Assembly: GCA_030433335.1 (NCBI GenBank)
Contig: JAUILL010000021.1
Location: 1-61,875 of the forward strand
Length of the DNA stretch: 61,875 nucleotides
Source of the DNA: Alphaproteobacteria bacterium
GTDB lineage: Bacteria; Pseudomonadota; Alphaproteobacteria; Rhodobacterales; Rhodobacteraceae
Direction of reading: 5' to 3'
The translations under genes were made by a program, and so were the position numbers. Positions 8,066 to 15,146 of this stretch are shown in pieces (positions within the stretch are counted from its first letter, which is position 1; every line of letters begins with the position of its first letter). Below the pieces are notes generated by a model. It made no database searches, had not been told where the DNA came from, and worked only from the letters and a program-made list of their open reading frames with translations.

Positions 8066-8701
8066 TCAACTTTTACTGCAGGTTGCCGGCAGCTTGTTCT
8101 CTGGCAACTTGGTGCACCATTCCGTAAACAACTGTCGAGCGCGGGCCTGTGTGGTCAGGCGCTCTTGTTTTGAGATCTCCTGACTGACACCTTCGCGGAA
8201 AAGCGCCGCATGGGGAGCCTCGAACGCAGCAGCCACTGTAAACCACAGCAATGCCTCTGCCTTCTGCGAGGGCTCGCTCACCTCATTGTAGACGCGTCCC
8301 AAAGCGGTCAGCGCGCCCAAGTCCCCTCTTTCAGCCGTTTTTGTCAGGTCGGTGATGAGCCGCCCTGCGACTTCGGCGCGTCCTTCTTCGGTCAACCGTT
8401 CGCGCAGAAGCTTGATCATGTTGATCGCCGCTTTCTCGCCCGAGAACCGCGCACGCCAGGCCCAGTAATAGGCATTCAGATCGTCCTGTGGCACCCCCTG
8501 CCCGATGGCATAAAGCACTGCCAGATTGGCCTGCGCCGCACCATCGTTGTACTCTGCCAGTTCCTGAAAAAGGACAACAGCGCGGTCCAAATCGCCGCCC
8601 TTGAACGCTGTCATCGCATCGTCGAACTTGCCCCCGATCGCGGGCGAAGCCAATGACAGCGCCACGGCAACTGCCCCGAAAATTCTGTGTCGTCGAGTCA
8701 T
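8066..8701 (-). CDS. Periplasmic Sel1-repeat protein, possibly MotX-like
   Basis: The product has 211 residues with a Sec signal peptide (cleavage near SPAIG-GK). The mature part has TPR/Sel1-type helical repeats: AQANLAVLYAIGQGVPQDDLN is the clearest, with another at about 118-150. Two cysteines lie near the C-terminus. Vibrio MotX, the T-ring protein that holds PomAB stators, is a secreted Sel1 protein of about the same size. The presence here of FlgT, FlgP and PomAB-type stators makes a MotX-like role attractive. Sel1 proteins are common and I see no MotX-specific motif, so this is only a hypothesis. The start overlaps the stop of the upstream gene by ATGA. Confidence 0.7.
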   Translation of the reverse strand: MTRRHRIFGAVAVALSLASPAIGGKFDDAMTAFKGGDLDRAVVLFQELAEYNDGAAQANLAVLYAIGQGVPQDDLNAYYWAWRARFSGEKAAINMIKLLRERLTEEGRAEVAGRLITDLTKTAERGDLGALTALGRVYNEVSEPSQKAEALLWFTVAAAFEAPHAALFREGVSQEISKQERLTTQARARQLFTEWCTKLPENKLPATCSKS

Positions 8702-9147
8702 CGTCCCGCCATCATCACCAGCTGCAGGTACAGAAGCCTGCGTTTCCGTCCGCCCAAACTGATCTGATACACAACGATACGCGGGCGCTTGCCCGGCTCT
8801 GTCTCGACCTCGATCTCTACCGCATCGGGCAGGTGCACATCATAGGTCGAGAGCATCCGCTTCGGGTCATCCATAAACGCGGCCTGAAACGGTTTATCAA
8901 TCCAACCGCGCGCCAACGCACGCCCCAAAATATCGGGCAGATGGCGCTCTATCTCGTCCAGCGTCATCAGACGCGTGATCCGTTCCACCAGCACGAATTC
9001 CTCGGCCGGAAGGTGCCCCTCGGCGGGCTGTGCCGGAGGCGGCGTCCACGCGGGATCAGCGGGCAGAATTTCTGGCGTGGCCACCTTGGGACCACGTCCG
9101 AACAAAAGCCTGAATGGGGCCATCGCCCATTTCAACGCGAATGCCAT
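8698..9147 (-). CDS. Uncharacterised protein with NHLP (nitrile-hydratase-like leader) resemblance
   Basis: The product has 149 residues with no signal peptide. After a proline-rich stretch (30-45), residues 75-130 read like the nitrile-hydratase-alpha/NHLP leader fold: a helix, then FQAAFMDDPKRML, then VHLPDAVEIEVE and a hydrophobic strand (RIVVYQIS). No double-glycine cleavage site or core peptide follows, and the tail is basic. AGAGGA precedes the ATG. It is coupled to the Sel1 protein gene by ATGA and may have a sigma28-like promoter. The fold resemblance is by eye and should be treated as a lead. Confidence 0.6.
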   Translation of the reverse strand: MAFALKWAMAPFRLLFGRGPKVATPEILPADPAWTPPPAQPAEGHLPAEEFVLVERITRLMTLDEIERHLPDILGRALARGWIDKPFQAAFMDDPKRMLSTYDVHLPDAVEIEVETEPGKRPRIVVYQISLGGRKRRLLYLQLVMMAGR

Positions 9148-9201
9148 CGACGTCCTCTCTTGGCCCGCGATGTCCTGCGGGTGCAGTGCTCTTGTATTTA
9201 T

Positions 9202-9228
9202 CTTTCGGTTATCTTCCGAATTTTTTTA
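9202..9228 (-). promoter_or_regulatory. Possible sigma28-type promoter of the 9147-8066 gene pair
   Basis: On the minus strand TAAA (9228-9225), 15 bases, then ACCGAAAG (9209-9202). The spacing equals that of the clear sigma28 sites, but the -10 box matches only about five of eight positions. The A/T-rich context could create this by chance. Confidence 0.3.
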
Positions 9229-9253
9229 GCCTTGGGCTACACTCTAACAGCTT

Positions 9254-9268
9254 TGGCACCTGCCTTGC
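9254..9268 (+). promoter_or_regulatory. Sigma54 promoter of second fliL gene
   Basis: TGGCAC (9254-9259), five bases, TTGC (9265-9268): a perfect -24/-12 element. The predicted start is near 9280, 31 bases upstream of the ATG at 9311. Confidence 0.88.
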
Positions 9269-9310
9269 ACAACCTTTTGCAAAATTGAAAAACCAAGGAG
9301 GCGCGTGCCT

Positions 9311-9820
9311 ATGTCGGCCGAGCCGATTTCGTCCAAAGCCAGCATTCTGCTGACTGTCCTTCCAGCGATTGTCGTGGTCGGTGCCTTTGCCGCGGGCCTT
9401 TTCTTTTCCTTGACCGCGAAACCTGACCTGCCTGAACCAGAGGTCGTCGAAGAAGAGGTTGTGGAAGAGGAAATCGCAGAGCCCAAGCGCACCTATATCG
9501 ACATCATCAACCCAATCAAAGCGACCCTCCCCGAGCTTGGCGGCACAGTGAATATCAGCATTGGCCTCGCGATCCGCGATGACGTGGGCAAACTGGTCTA
9601 CGATATGCTCAAAGAGGACCCTGGCCCGCTTATGGCGCCGCTCACGGACGCTGTGCAGGAACTGGTCGAGCAGATGCCGCCTGACAGCGACTGGCAGGAT
9701 TTGCGCGCAGAATTGCCTGCGCTGCTGCGTGACAAGATGAACGTGGAACTGACATCAGAAGACCGTCCCAATCCGGTCTACGAGGTGCTGATCCTGAATT
9801 TCTCGATCGCGAAAACCTAA
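9311..9820 (+). CDS. FliL-like protein (second paralogue)
   Basis: The product has 169 residues with an N-terminal transmembrane helix (about 11-33), an acidic linker (EVVEEEVVEEEIAE) and a periplasmic FliL-type domain: YIDIINPIKATL, then the strand NISIGLAIRDD, and a C-terminal VYEVLILNFSIAKT. FliL surrounds stator units and supports torque. A canonical fliL exists at 30720, so this is a diverged paralogue with its own sigma54 promoter. I placed the start at ATG 9311, 9 bases after AAGGAGG; an in-frame GTG at 9305 sits too close to that site. Confidence 0.75.
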   Translation: MSAEPISSKASILLTVLPAIVVVGAFAAGLFFSLTAKPDLPEPEVVEEEVVEEEIAEPKRTYIDIINPIKATLPELGGTVNISIGLAIRDDVGKLVYDMLKEDPGPLMAPLTDAVQELVEQMPPDSDWQDLRAELPALLRDKMNVELTSEDRPNPVYEVLILNFSIAKT

Positions 9821-9821
9821 T

Positions 9822-9836
9822 TGGCCCGCCCTTTGC
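9822..9836 (+). promoter_or_regulatory. Sigma54 promoter of 53-residue gene
   Basis: TGGCCC (9822-9827), five bases, TTGC (9833-9836), starting right after the fliL-like stop codon. Predicted transcript start near 9848; the small gene begins at 9871. Confidence 0.8.
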
Positions 9837-9870
9837 AGAGACTCCAGCAAATGGAACAGGAGTTTCTGCC

Positions 9871-10032
9871 ATGAACATGATCTACGACCCCAAAGCCACC
9901 GTTGCCTCGCCTGCGCCTGTCATGATGGTGGAAACCGTGTTTTGCGACGATCAGGGTGCCCCGCGCAGCCGCAAGCGCGTGTCGCTGACCTCGCTGGTCG
10001 AGGCGCTGAAGAACCCGCTGCGGATCGGCTAA
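9871..10032 (+). CDS. 53-residue orphan small protein under sigma54 control
   Basis: ATG at 9871 to TAA at 10030-10032 encodes 53 residues beginning MNMIYDPK and ending KNPLRIG. It has ACAGGAG 9 bases upstream of the start, a sigma54 promoter at 9822 and a terminator at 10059, so it is a complete monocistronic unit. The peptide is soluble, with a hydrophobic strand (PVMMVETVF), one cysteine, a basic RSRKRVS stretch and a C-terminal helix (LTSLVEALKN). I do not recognise the family. Its regulation implies a role in early or middle flagellar assembly. Confidence 0.75.
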   Translation: MNMIYDPKATVASPAPVMMVETVFCDDQGAPRSRKRVSLTSLVEALKNPLRIG

Positions 10033-10058
10033 TCCGCACTCTACAATCCAAACGAACC

Positions 10059-10103
10059 AAAGCCAGGCTCGAGGATCACCCTCAGTCCTGGCTTTTGTAT
10101 TTT
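10059..10103 (+). terminator. Terminator of the 53-residue gene
   Basis: AAAGCCAGG (10059-10067) pairs with CCTGGCTTT (10087-10095), with a nested GAGG/CCTC stem and a T-rich tail (TTTTGTATTTT). It overlaps the 3' end of the convergent small membrane protein gene. Confidence 0.75.
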
Positions 10104-10297
10104 CTGTAGCGCTGAATGAAGCCGAGCGTACCGAGCATCATCATGGCAGCCGCAATCCAGCCTGCGTCGGGCAGATAGCCGGCAATGCGCACCATGCCGT
10201 CAGGGCGCAGACCGATCAGCATGACAATCGGCAAAGCGCACATCATGAACATGCGAATGCGCAAACAGGATCGGCAGGGCTTTCTAGAACGGGCCAT
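10082..10297 (-). CDS. Small membrane protein, third gene of fliS operon
   Basis: The product has 71 residues: a basic N-terminus with two cysteines (PCRSCLR), two hydrophobic segments (about 16-30 and 46-60) and a basic tail (RYRKYKSQD). The basic ends predict a two-helix hairpin with both termini in the cytoplasm. It starts 3 bases after the fliT-like stop, so it is probably cotranscribed with fliS. I do not recognise a family. Confidence 0.6.
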   Translation of the reverse strand: MARSRKPCRSCLRIRMFMMCALPIVMLIGLRPDGMVRIAGYLPDAGWIAAAMMMLGTLGFIQRYRKYKSQD

Positions 10298-10300
10298 CAG

Positions 10301-10627
10301 TCAATCCTTGCGCTTATAAGCCAGCCTCAACCTGCGAGACTGGTCCATTTTCTGTTTCAATTTCTTTTGCTGAAGTTGCACAGAAGAGATCGCGACCTCG
10401 ACCGCCCGCAAAGCATCCTTCACTGACTGAAGTTGCTCTTCCATCGGGGCCTCACCAGAGGGGACCGTGCCCACCACAGCCAGTGCAGCGCAGCGCAATT
10501 CGTGGTCCAGCCGGGTCACCTCGTCCAAAGCGCCCGCATCGGCCGCCTGTTCGAGACGCCGTGCGATATCGGTCAGCCGCTCAAGCGACTGTGCCGATGT
10601 CATATGCCGGACCAGATCGCTGCTCAC
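10301..10627 (-). CDS. FliT-like flagellar chaperone (position- and shape-based)
   Basis: Starting at the GTG that overlaps the fliS stop (GTGA), the product is 108 residues, almost all helical: LERLTDIARRLEQAADAG, LDHELRCAALAVVG and a long C-terminal coiled coil with a basic end. FliT proteins are small helical chaperones for FliD encoded directly after fliS, which is the situation here, and fliD is present at 43845. Sequence identity with known FliT is not obvious by eye. A downstream ATG at 10603 is an alternative start. Confidence 0.6.
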   Translation of the reverse strand: MSSDLVRHMTSAQSLERLTDIARRLEQAADAGALDEVTRLDHELRCAALAVVGTVPSGEAPMEEQLQSVKDALRAVEVAISSVQLQQKKLKQKMDQSRRLRLAYKRKD

Positions 10628-11022
10628 GAAGGTTTGCCTCCGACTTCGGGACCGATCTGACGCCATGCGGACAACACATCGGTGATGCAATCGCGTGCGC
10701 TTTCGATCTGCGCTTCGGGGTCACGGCGCATTAGCGCCAGAATCTGCTGGCGCGCATATTCATAAAGCTGGAACAAGCTGGTGGCGATATCGCCGCCTTT
10801 TTCGAAATCCAGCGAGGACTGCAGAATGTAGATTGCAGTCAAAGCACGGCTGGTGTGCTCATCGGGTGCCTTCACGCCCTCTCCAAACGAAGTGGACAAA
10901 ACCGACAGGGAACGCTCGAGCTCTCTCAGGGTAACCATGATGATCTCGTGCGGATTGTCGACCTCGGCCGCGTTTGCGGATTGGGCTTGGCGATAGCGCG
11001 ATCTTGCTAGGGCAATGGACAT
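10624..11022 (-). CDS. fliS: Flagellin export chaperone FliS
   Basis: The product has 132 residues and is helical, with the FliS hallmarks: an N-terminal YRQAQ segment, NPHEIIMVTLRELERSL and SLFQLYEYARQQIL (family: LYxYM..L). It binds the C-terminus of flagellin (FliC, 40103-41569) and prevents premature polymerisation. The start at 11022 has AAGGAGC 7 bases upstream. The operon fliS, fliT-like, small membrane protein has a sigma28-type promoter just upstream, which fits a late gene made together with flagellin. Confidence 0.92.
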   Translation of the reverse strand: MSIALARSRYRQAQSANAAEVDNPHEIIMVTLRELERSLSVLSTSFGEGVKAPDEHTSRALTAIYILQSSLDFEKGGDIATSLFQLYEYARQQILALMRRDPEAQIESARDCITDVLSAWRQIGPEVGGKPS

Positions 11023-11069
11023 TCTGATGCTCCTTACGTTTCCCTGACGCTTCCATCGTCGTGTTAAAA

Positions 11070-11096
11070 TCAACGACAATTCCTTTGCATCTTTTA
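11070..11096 (-). promoter_or_regulatory. Sigma28-type promoter of fliS
   Basis: On the minus strand TAAA (11096-11093), 15 bases, GTCGTTGA (11077-11070). The -10 box and spacing are identical to the flgM promoter. A weaker sigma54-like TGGCCT-N5-ATGC overlaps it at 11087-11101. Confidence 0.78.
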
Positions 11097-11134
11097 GGCC
11101 AAATTGCCTGTTTGGGCCGCGTTAACTCATTGGA

Positions 11135-11167
11135 TAAAAATAAAAAACCGCGCCCAAACGGGCGCGG
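11135..11167 (-). terminator. Rho-independent terminator of the che operon
   Basis: On the minus strand CCGCGCCC, loop GTTT, GGGCGCGG (11167-11148) is followed by a T-rich tract (11147-11135). It lies 26 bases beyond the cheA3 stop. Confidence 0.9.
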
Positions 11168-11192
11168 CTAAAAAGAGTCTGATTACAAGCGC

Positions 11193-14100
11193 TTAGGCGC
11201 TAGCAAAGCTGCTGACAGACAGAACCATGCCCACATCGCCACCGGTCAAAATGGCAATTCCGGACAGATCGCGCATGCCCGACAGGACACCCCGCAGCGG
11301 ACGCAGCAGCACAAGTTGCTGGCCCATCAACTCGTCCACAGGGATCGCGCGGCGGATTTCACCATAACGCACAATCACATAGAGACCGTCCGGGCTGTCG
11401 CCAACTTTGGTCTTACCGTTGGACAGAGGCTGGATCTTGATCAGATCTCCATCGTCCAGACGCAGCATCGCCATGTTCCGTGCAGCAACGATCGGTACGA
11501 CATCCTTGCCTTGATGGATGCGCTGGATCGACTCGATCGGCAGCACATAGCGCACATCGCCAACCCGCACGACCATCCCGTCCAGAACGATCATATGGAG
11601 CGGCAGGCTCAGGTGGAACCGCTGACCGCCCTTGGGAACAGATGCGGTCTTGAGCGTGCCACCTTTGCGTTTCACCTCTTCGAGTAGATCGTCAAAGGCT
11701 TTGGTCTGGTCGACTGCCGCACCATCGTCTGTCAGATCAACGATCACACGGTCGTCTTCGCTGGCCAGCGAGATGTGGAACTTGCTGGGCTGAGTTTCAG
11801 CCTGCATCCGCAGCGTCACCAGCGTTTTCAGGATGTGACGCAGATCCGCGATCATGGTCTGATCCAGCATCGCATCGCCACCTGCCACAGACAGGCGCGC
11901 ACTGCCGCCATACTTGCGTGCAAGCGTTTCCACGAACGACGCCAGAGGCTTCAGCAGGACGTTCGCGGGACGAGAGCGCATTGCGACGCTTTCTTCCTGC
12001 AACTGGCCCAACTGGCTGCCCAACTGCGTTTCCGCTTCGGACAACTGCTGCAGACGACCCATGTGGTTGTCCATGATCTCGCGCAGGATTGTGCGATGAC
12101 GCGCGTTCAGCGGCGGGGCATCCGAGTGCTGGATGCTCATCTCGATTTCCTGCATCAGATCGGCCATCGCCATCTGGCGCACCATCTCTTGGACCATCGC
12201 CTGACCAGAGCTGATCTCGCCGATGGTTTCCAACAGTCGCAGACCATCGCCACCCGACCCCATCACGACGTTGAAGTCGATCGGGTCGTCGCCATTGCCC
12301 TGGGTTTGTGCGGTCTCTTCTTCTTGAACTTCCAGACGCGCAAGCGAGAACAGCTTTTTCGCGCTCGGGTCGATCTGGATCAGAGTTTCCTGCAGGTGAT
12401 CGTCCGGCAGCGTGGTCGCAACCAGGAAGTCGAACAGAGTTACGTCATCCTGAAACACGGTCACGTTGGTGATCATGCGGGCTTGCTTGGAAGACACCCA
12501 ATCGAGGAACGCTTGTGCGATATCTTCGTCATCGTTCAGGTCGGCACGGATTACCCAGAACGTGAGGCCCGCTTCGATCGCCGATTGCGCTTTTTTCACG
12601 CTATCGGGGGACAGAACGCGGTGGAACTCTTTGGGCAGACCCAGGCGCTGCTCGATGCTCTTGGCCGTCACCATGCCCGAAGCAAGGAAGCAGACGGTCG
12701 AAGCTTCTTCGAACAGTTTCTCGATCTTCGAGGTGTCAGGGTTGTCGCCCTGATCCAGAGCGTCGAACACCAGTTCCATCGTGTCCACGAAGCCGCGGGC
12801 AATCTGGATCAGGATGACGTCCGGCTTGGCACCGTCCACACGCACACGAGCGAACAAGTCGATCAGTGCCATGGTCAGCTGAGCCGCTGTTTCCATCTTG
12901 TAGTAGTTACAGGCATGGAACGCGCGGCGCATCAGGCCTTCGAAACCAACAAACCAGGTTTCGCCCTGACCGTTGTTCTCTTCCAGTCCGCCACGAAGAT
13001 TTGCGAGCGTGTCAAAGATGTTGTCCGCACCCCAGATCCGCAGAAGCTTGGTCGGGGTCAACAGATCAGACGGAACCGTCCCTTGAGGCAGAACGGACTC
13101 CACAGCCGCCAGTTCTTCGTAGAACTGCAGTTCTGCAGTCCGGAAGCTGCTGGCTGTGGTCGCCATGGCCAGCAGTTCTGCGGCGCGTGTGACACGCACA
13201 TAGCCCTGCTCTTCGACCATTTTGATGATGGTCTGGCTCAGTTCGTCCAGTTCTTTGCCCGTGGGCTTGTTGTCGGTGCTGAACCGCATGCCGGTTTCGG
13301 ACACACGCTTGAACAACTCTGACAGGTTGCGAAGAACCTTGGTGGTCGGATCTTCGTCCGGCACAGCAGGCGCTGCCGCCGCAGGAGCCTCTGCCGCGGG
13401 CGCTGGGGCCGCAGGTGCCGGAGCAGCAGGCGCAGGTGCAGCCGCCGCAGGCGCTGCCGGAGCAGGTTCTGCGGGCGCCGCCGGAGCAGGAGCAGGTGCC
13501 GGCGCAGCCGCTGCAGGCGCGTCATCTTCGACATCGTCGCCGCCGATGCCCAGATCACGCTTGCGCAGTTGCTTCAGGCGCTTGATCACATGCTTCAGAA
13601 CGTCCGCAGCATTGCCGTCTGCGCTCTTCATCTGATCCAGCTCGGTGACCCAGTCATCCAGCCCCAACTGCTTTGCAGCATAGGCCAGACCACTGCCCTT
13701 CTTGGCCGTATCCGACGGCATCTCTGCCGGAGATTTGGCACAAGCAGCTTCAAGGTGCTCGAGCGTCTCGGCCACCATGTCGCTGTAGATCTTGTGATAG
13801 ACCTTGTCTTCCAGCAGACGCTTGGCCGCTTCCGAAGGTGCAGAATCCTCTGCCGCAGCGGGTTCCGCCGCAGGTGCAGGCTCTTCCGCGACCGGTTCCG
13901 GCGCAGCTTCGACAACTGGCTCGGGTTCCGGCTCGGGCTGGGGCTCGGGTTCTGGCGCAGCAGCTTCTTCAGCCTCAGGGGCCGCTTCGCTCACGTCGTC
14001 CATTTCGCCGAACAGATCGTCGTCGTCACCATATTTGGTGTCGGTGTCCCCCAGATCGTCCAGTGCCGCAAACATCGAGGCCATCGGATCGGCAGCAGCC

Positions 14101-14615
14101 GGTGCAGTAGGCGCCGCCGGAGCTTCTTCGGCAGGCTCGGGCGCGGAGTCCTCGCCCGCAGCGTCTGCGACCTCTTCTTCCGGCGCAGCTGCTTCGGGCT
14201 CGTCGCCGCCTTCACCAGAGTATTTTGCCACCATACGCTTGAGATCCTCGTGCAGCTTTTCCGAAGGTCCAGACTCCACGTCCGCACGGGTGGCGGCCGT
14301 TTCGTCCAACATGCCGCGCAGGGTGTCCCCGGTCAGCATCAGGATATCCAGAATCTCTGAATTGAGAGGCACACCCTGATCGCGCACAAGGCCGATCAGG
14401 TCTTCGCCTACGTGGGCACGGCTCTCGACAGTCGCCAGACCCAGAACACGGGAATTCCCCTTGAAGGTGTGGACCGCACGGAACAGGGCTCCGATATGAT
14501 CCTTGGGGTCACCCTCGCCATCCTGGAGCGCCTCGAGTGCTTCTTCCATAGCATCAAGGGCCTGCGCACCATCGTCAGCGTAGAGTTCCCAGATTTCGTC
14601 CATTTCGTCGTTCAT
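11193..14615 (-). CDS. cheA3: CheA3-type chemotaxis protein: P1 phosphotransfer domain plus P5, no working kinase domain
   Basis: The 1140-residue protein has an N-terminal Hpt (P1) domain with H49 in AVHTFKGNSRVLGL, then acidic and Ala/Pro-rich linkers. About residues 270-350 resemble a second Hpt fold with the histidine lost (DTAKKGSGLAYAAKQLG). A long helical region and a C-terminal CheW-like P5 domain follow. Where a HATPase domain would lie, the N box and GxGxG box are missing, so it cannot be a normal kinase. In R. sphaeroides, CheA3 has just this P1-long insert-P5 plan, is phosphorylated by CheA4 and has phosphatase activity for CheY6-P. It is last in the che operon. Confidence 0.9.
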   Translation of the reverse strand: MNDEMDEIWELYADDGAQALDAMEEALEALQDGEGDPKDHIGALFRAVHTFKGNSRVLGLATVESRAHVGEDLIGLVRDQGVPLNSEILDILMLTGDTLRGMLDETAATRADVESGPSEKLHEDLKRMVAKYSGEGGDEPEAAAPEEEVADAAGEDSAPEPAEEAPAAPTAPAAADPMASMFAALDDLGDTDTKYGDDDDLFGEMDDVSEAAPEAEEAAAPEPEPQPEPEPEPVVEAAPEPVAEEPAPAAEPAAAEDSAPSEAAKRLLEDKVYHKIYSDMVAETLEHLEAACAKSPAEMPSDTAKKGSGLAYAAKQLGLDDWVTELDQMKSADGNAADVLKHVIKRLKQLRKRDLGIGGDDVEDDAPAAAAPAPAPAPAAPAEPAPAAPAAAAPAPAAPAPAAPAPAAEAPAAAAPAVPDEDPTTKVLRNLSELFKRVSETGMRFSTDNKPTGKELDELSQTIIKMVEEQGYVRVTRAAELLAMATTASSFRTAELQFYEELAAVESVLPQGTVPSDLLTPTKLLRIWGADNIFDTLANLRGGLEENNGQGETWFVGFEGLMRRAFHACNYYKMETAAQLTMALIDLFARVRVDGAKPDVILIQIARGFVDTMELVFDALDQGDNPDTSKIEKLFEEASTVCFLASGMVTAKSIEQRLGLPKEFHRVLSPDSVKKAQSAIEAGLTFWVIRADLNDDEDIAQAFLDWVSSKQARMITNVTVFQDDVTLFDFLVATTLPDDHLQETLIQIDPSAKKLFSLARLEVQEEETAQTQGNGDDPIDFNVVMGSGGDGLRLLETIGEISSGQAMVQEMVRQMAMADLMQEIEMSIQHSDAPPLNARHRTILREIMDNHMGRLQQLSEAETQLGSQLGQLQEESVAMRSRPANVLLKPLASFVETLARKYGGSARLSVAGGDAMLDQTMIADLRHILKTLVTLRMQAETQPSKFHISLASEDDRVIVDLTDDGAAVDQTKAFDDLLEEVKRKGGTLKTASVPKGGQRFHLSLPLHMIVLDGMVVRVGDVRYVLPIESIQRIHQGKDVVPIVAARNMAMLRLDDGDLIKIQPLSNGKTKVGDSPDGLYVIVRYGEIRRAIPVDELMGQQLVLLRPLRGVLSGMRDLSGIAILTGGDVGMVLSVSSFASA

Positions 14616-14669
14616 GGTCTACTTCCTTGATGCAACGAGATTCATGGAAAGAGCGAGCGGGGCGGCCGA

Positions 14670-15077
14670 TTAGGCCGCTTCGACCAGCGAACGCATCACG
14701 CGGCGCAGTTCGTCACCGACACGTTCTTCAAGGTCGTGAGACACAGTGCCCGAGGGCTTGGTCACAACACCGTCTGCGCCCAGTTCGCGGGCTTTGGCCG
14801 CCAGAGGCGAGCCGGATACGGTCACCGAAGACAGCATGCAGATTTTTGCACGGGTCTTCAGCTTGGCGTGACGCAGGAACTCGAGGCCGTCCATAACGGG
14901 CATTTCGATGTCCAGCAGGATCAGATCCAGGTCTTCGTGATCCGACAGCTTGTCCAGCGCGTCCTGGCCGTTGGCCGCCTGAGCCACCATTTTGAAATCG
15001 GGCAGGGTCTTGAGGAAGCTGGAGATGTAGAGGCGCATCATCGCGGCGTCATCTACGATCATTACTTTGTATGGCAT
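14670..15077 (-). CDS. cheY: CheY-type response regulator (CheY6-like)
   Basis: A stand-alone receiver domain of 135 residues. The acidic pair D9-D10, phospho-acceptor D56 (LILLDIEMPVMDG), S83/S84 and K107 are all present. The loop before the lysine (ELGADGVVTKPSG) resembles CheB receivers rather than enteric CheY, as is true of R. sphaeroides CheY6. It would be phosphorylated from the P1 domain of the neighbouring CheA3 and bind FliM at the motor. It lies between tlpT and cheA3, the same place as cheY6 in cheOp3. Confidence 0.92.
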   Translation of the reverse strand: MPYKVMIVDDAAMMRLYISSFLKTLPDFKMVAQAANGQDALDKLSDHEDLDLILLDIEMPVMDGLEFLRHAKLKTRAKICMLSSVTVSGSPLAAKARELGADGVVTKPSGTVSHDLEERVGDELRRVMRSLVEAA

Positions 15078-15114
15078 GTGTGTTTCTCCAAAATTCGGCG
15101 ATTAGGGGAGAGCA

Positions 15115-15134
15115 CCGAGCCGGTCTTGGCTCGG
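15115..15134 (-). other. Intercistronic stem-loop between tlpT-like gene and cheY
   Basis: CCGAGCC (15115-15121) pairs with GGCTCGG (15128-15134) across 6 bases. No T tract follows on the minus strand, so it is more likely an mRNA stability or processing element than a terminator. It could set unequal dosage of the receptor and CheY. Confidence 0.4.
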
Positions 15135-15146
15135 CACAGTATCAGG

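Noticed and set aside
11087..11101. Sigma54-like element TGGCCT-N5-ATGC upstream of fliS
   Set aside because: It overlaps a better sigma28-type site identical to the flgM -10 box, and fliS is normally a late gene. It is not excluded as a secondary promoter.
11775..13322. Plus-strand frame of 515 residues antisense to cheA3
   Set aside because: Composition is rich in His, Arg and Gln with no recognisable domain; cheA3 is well supported on the minus strand.
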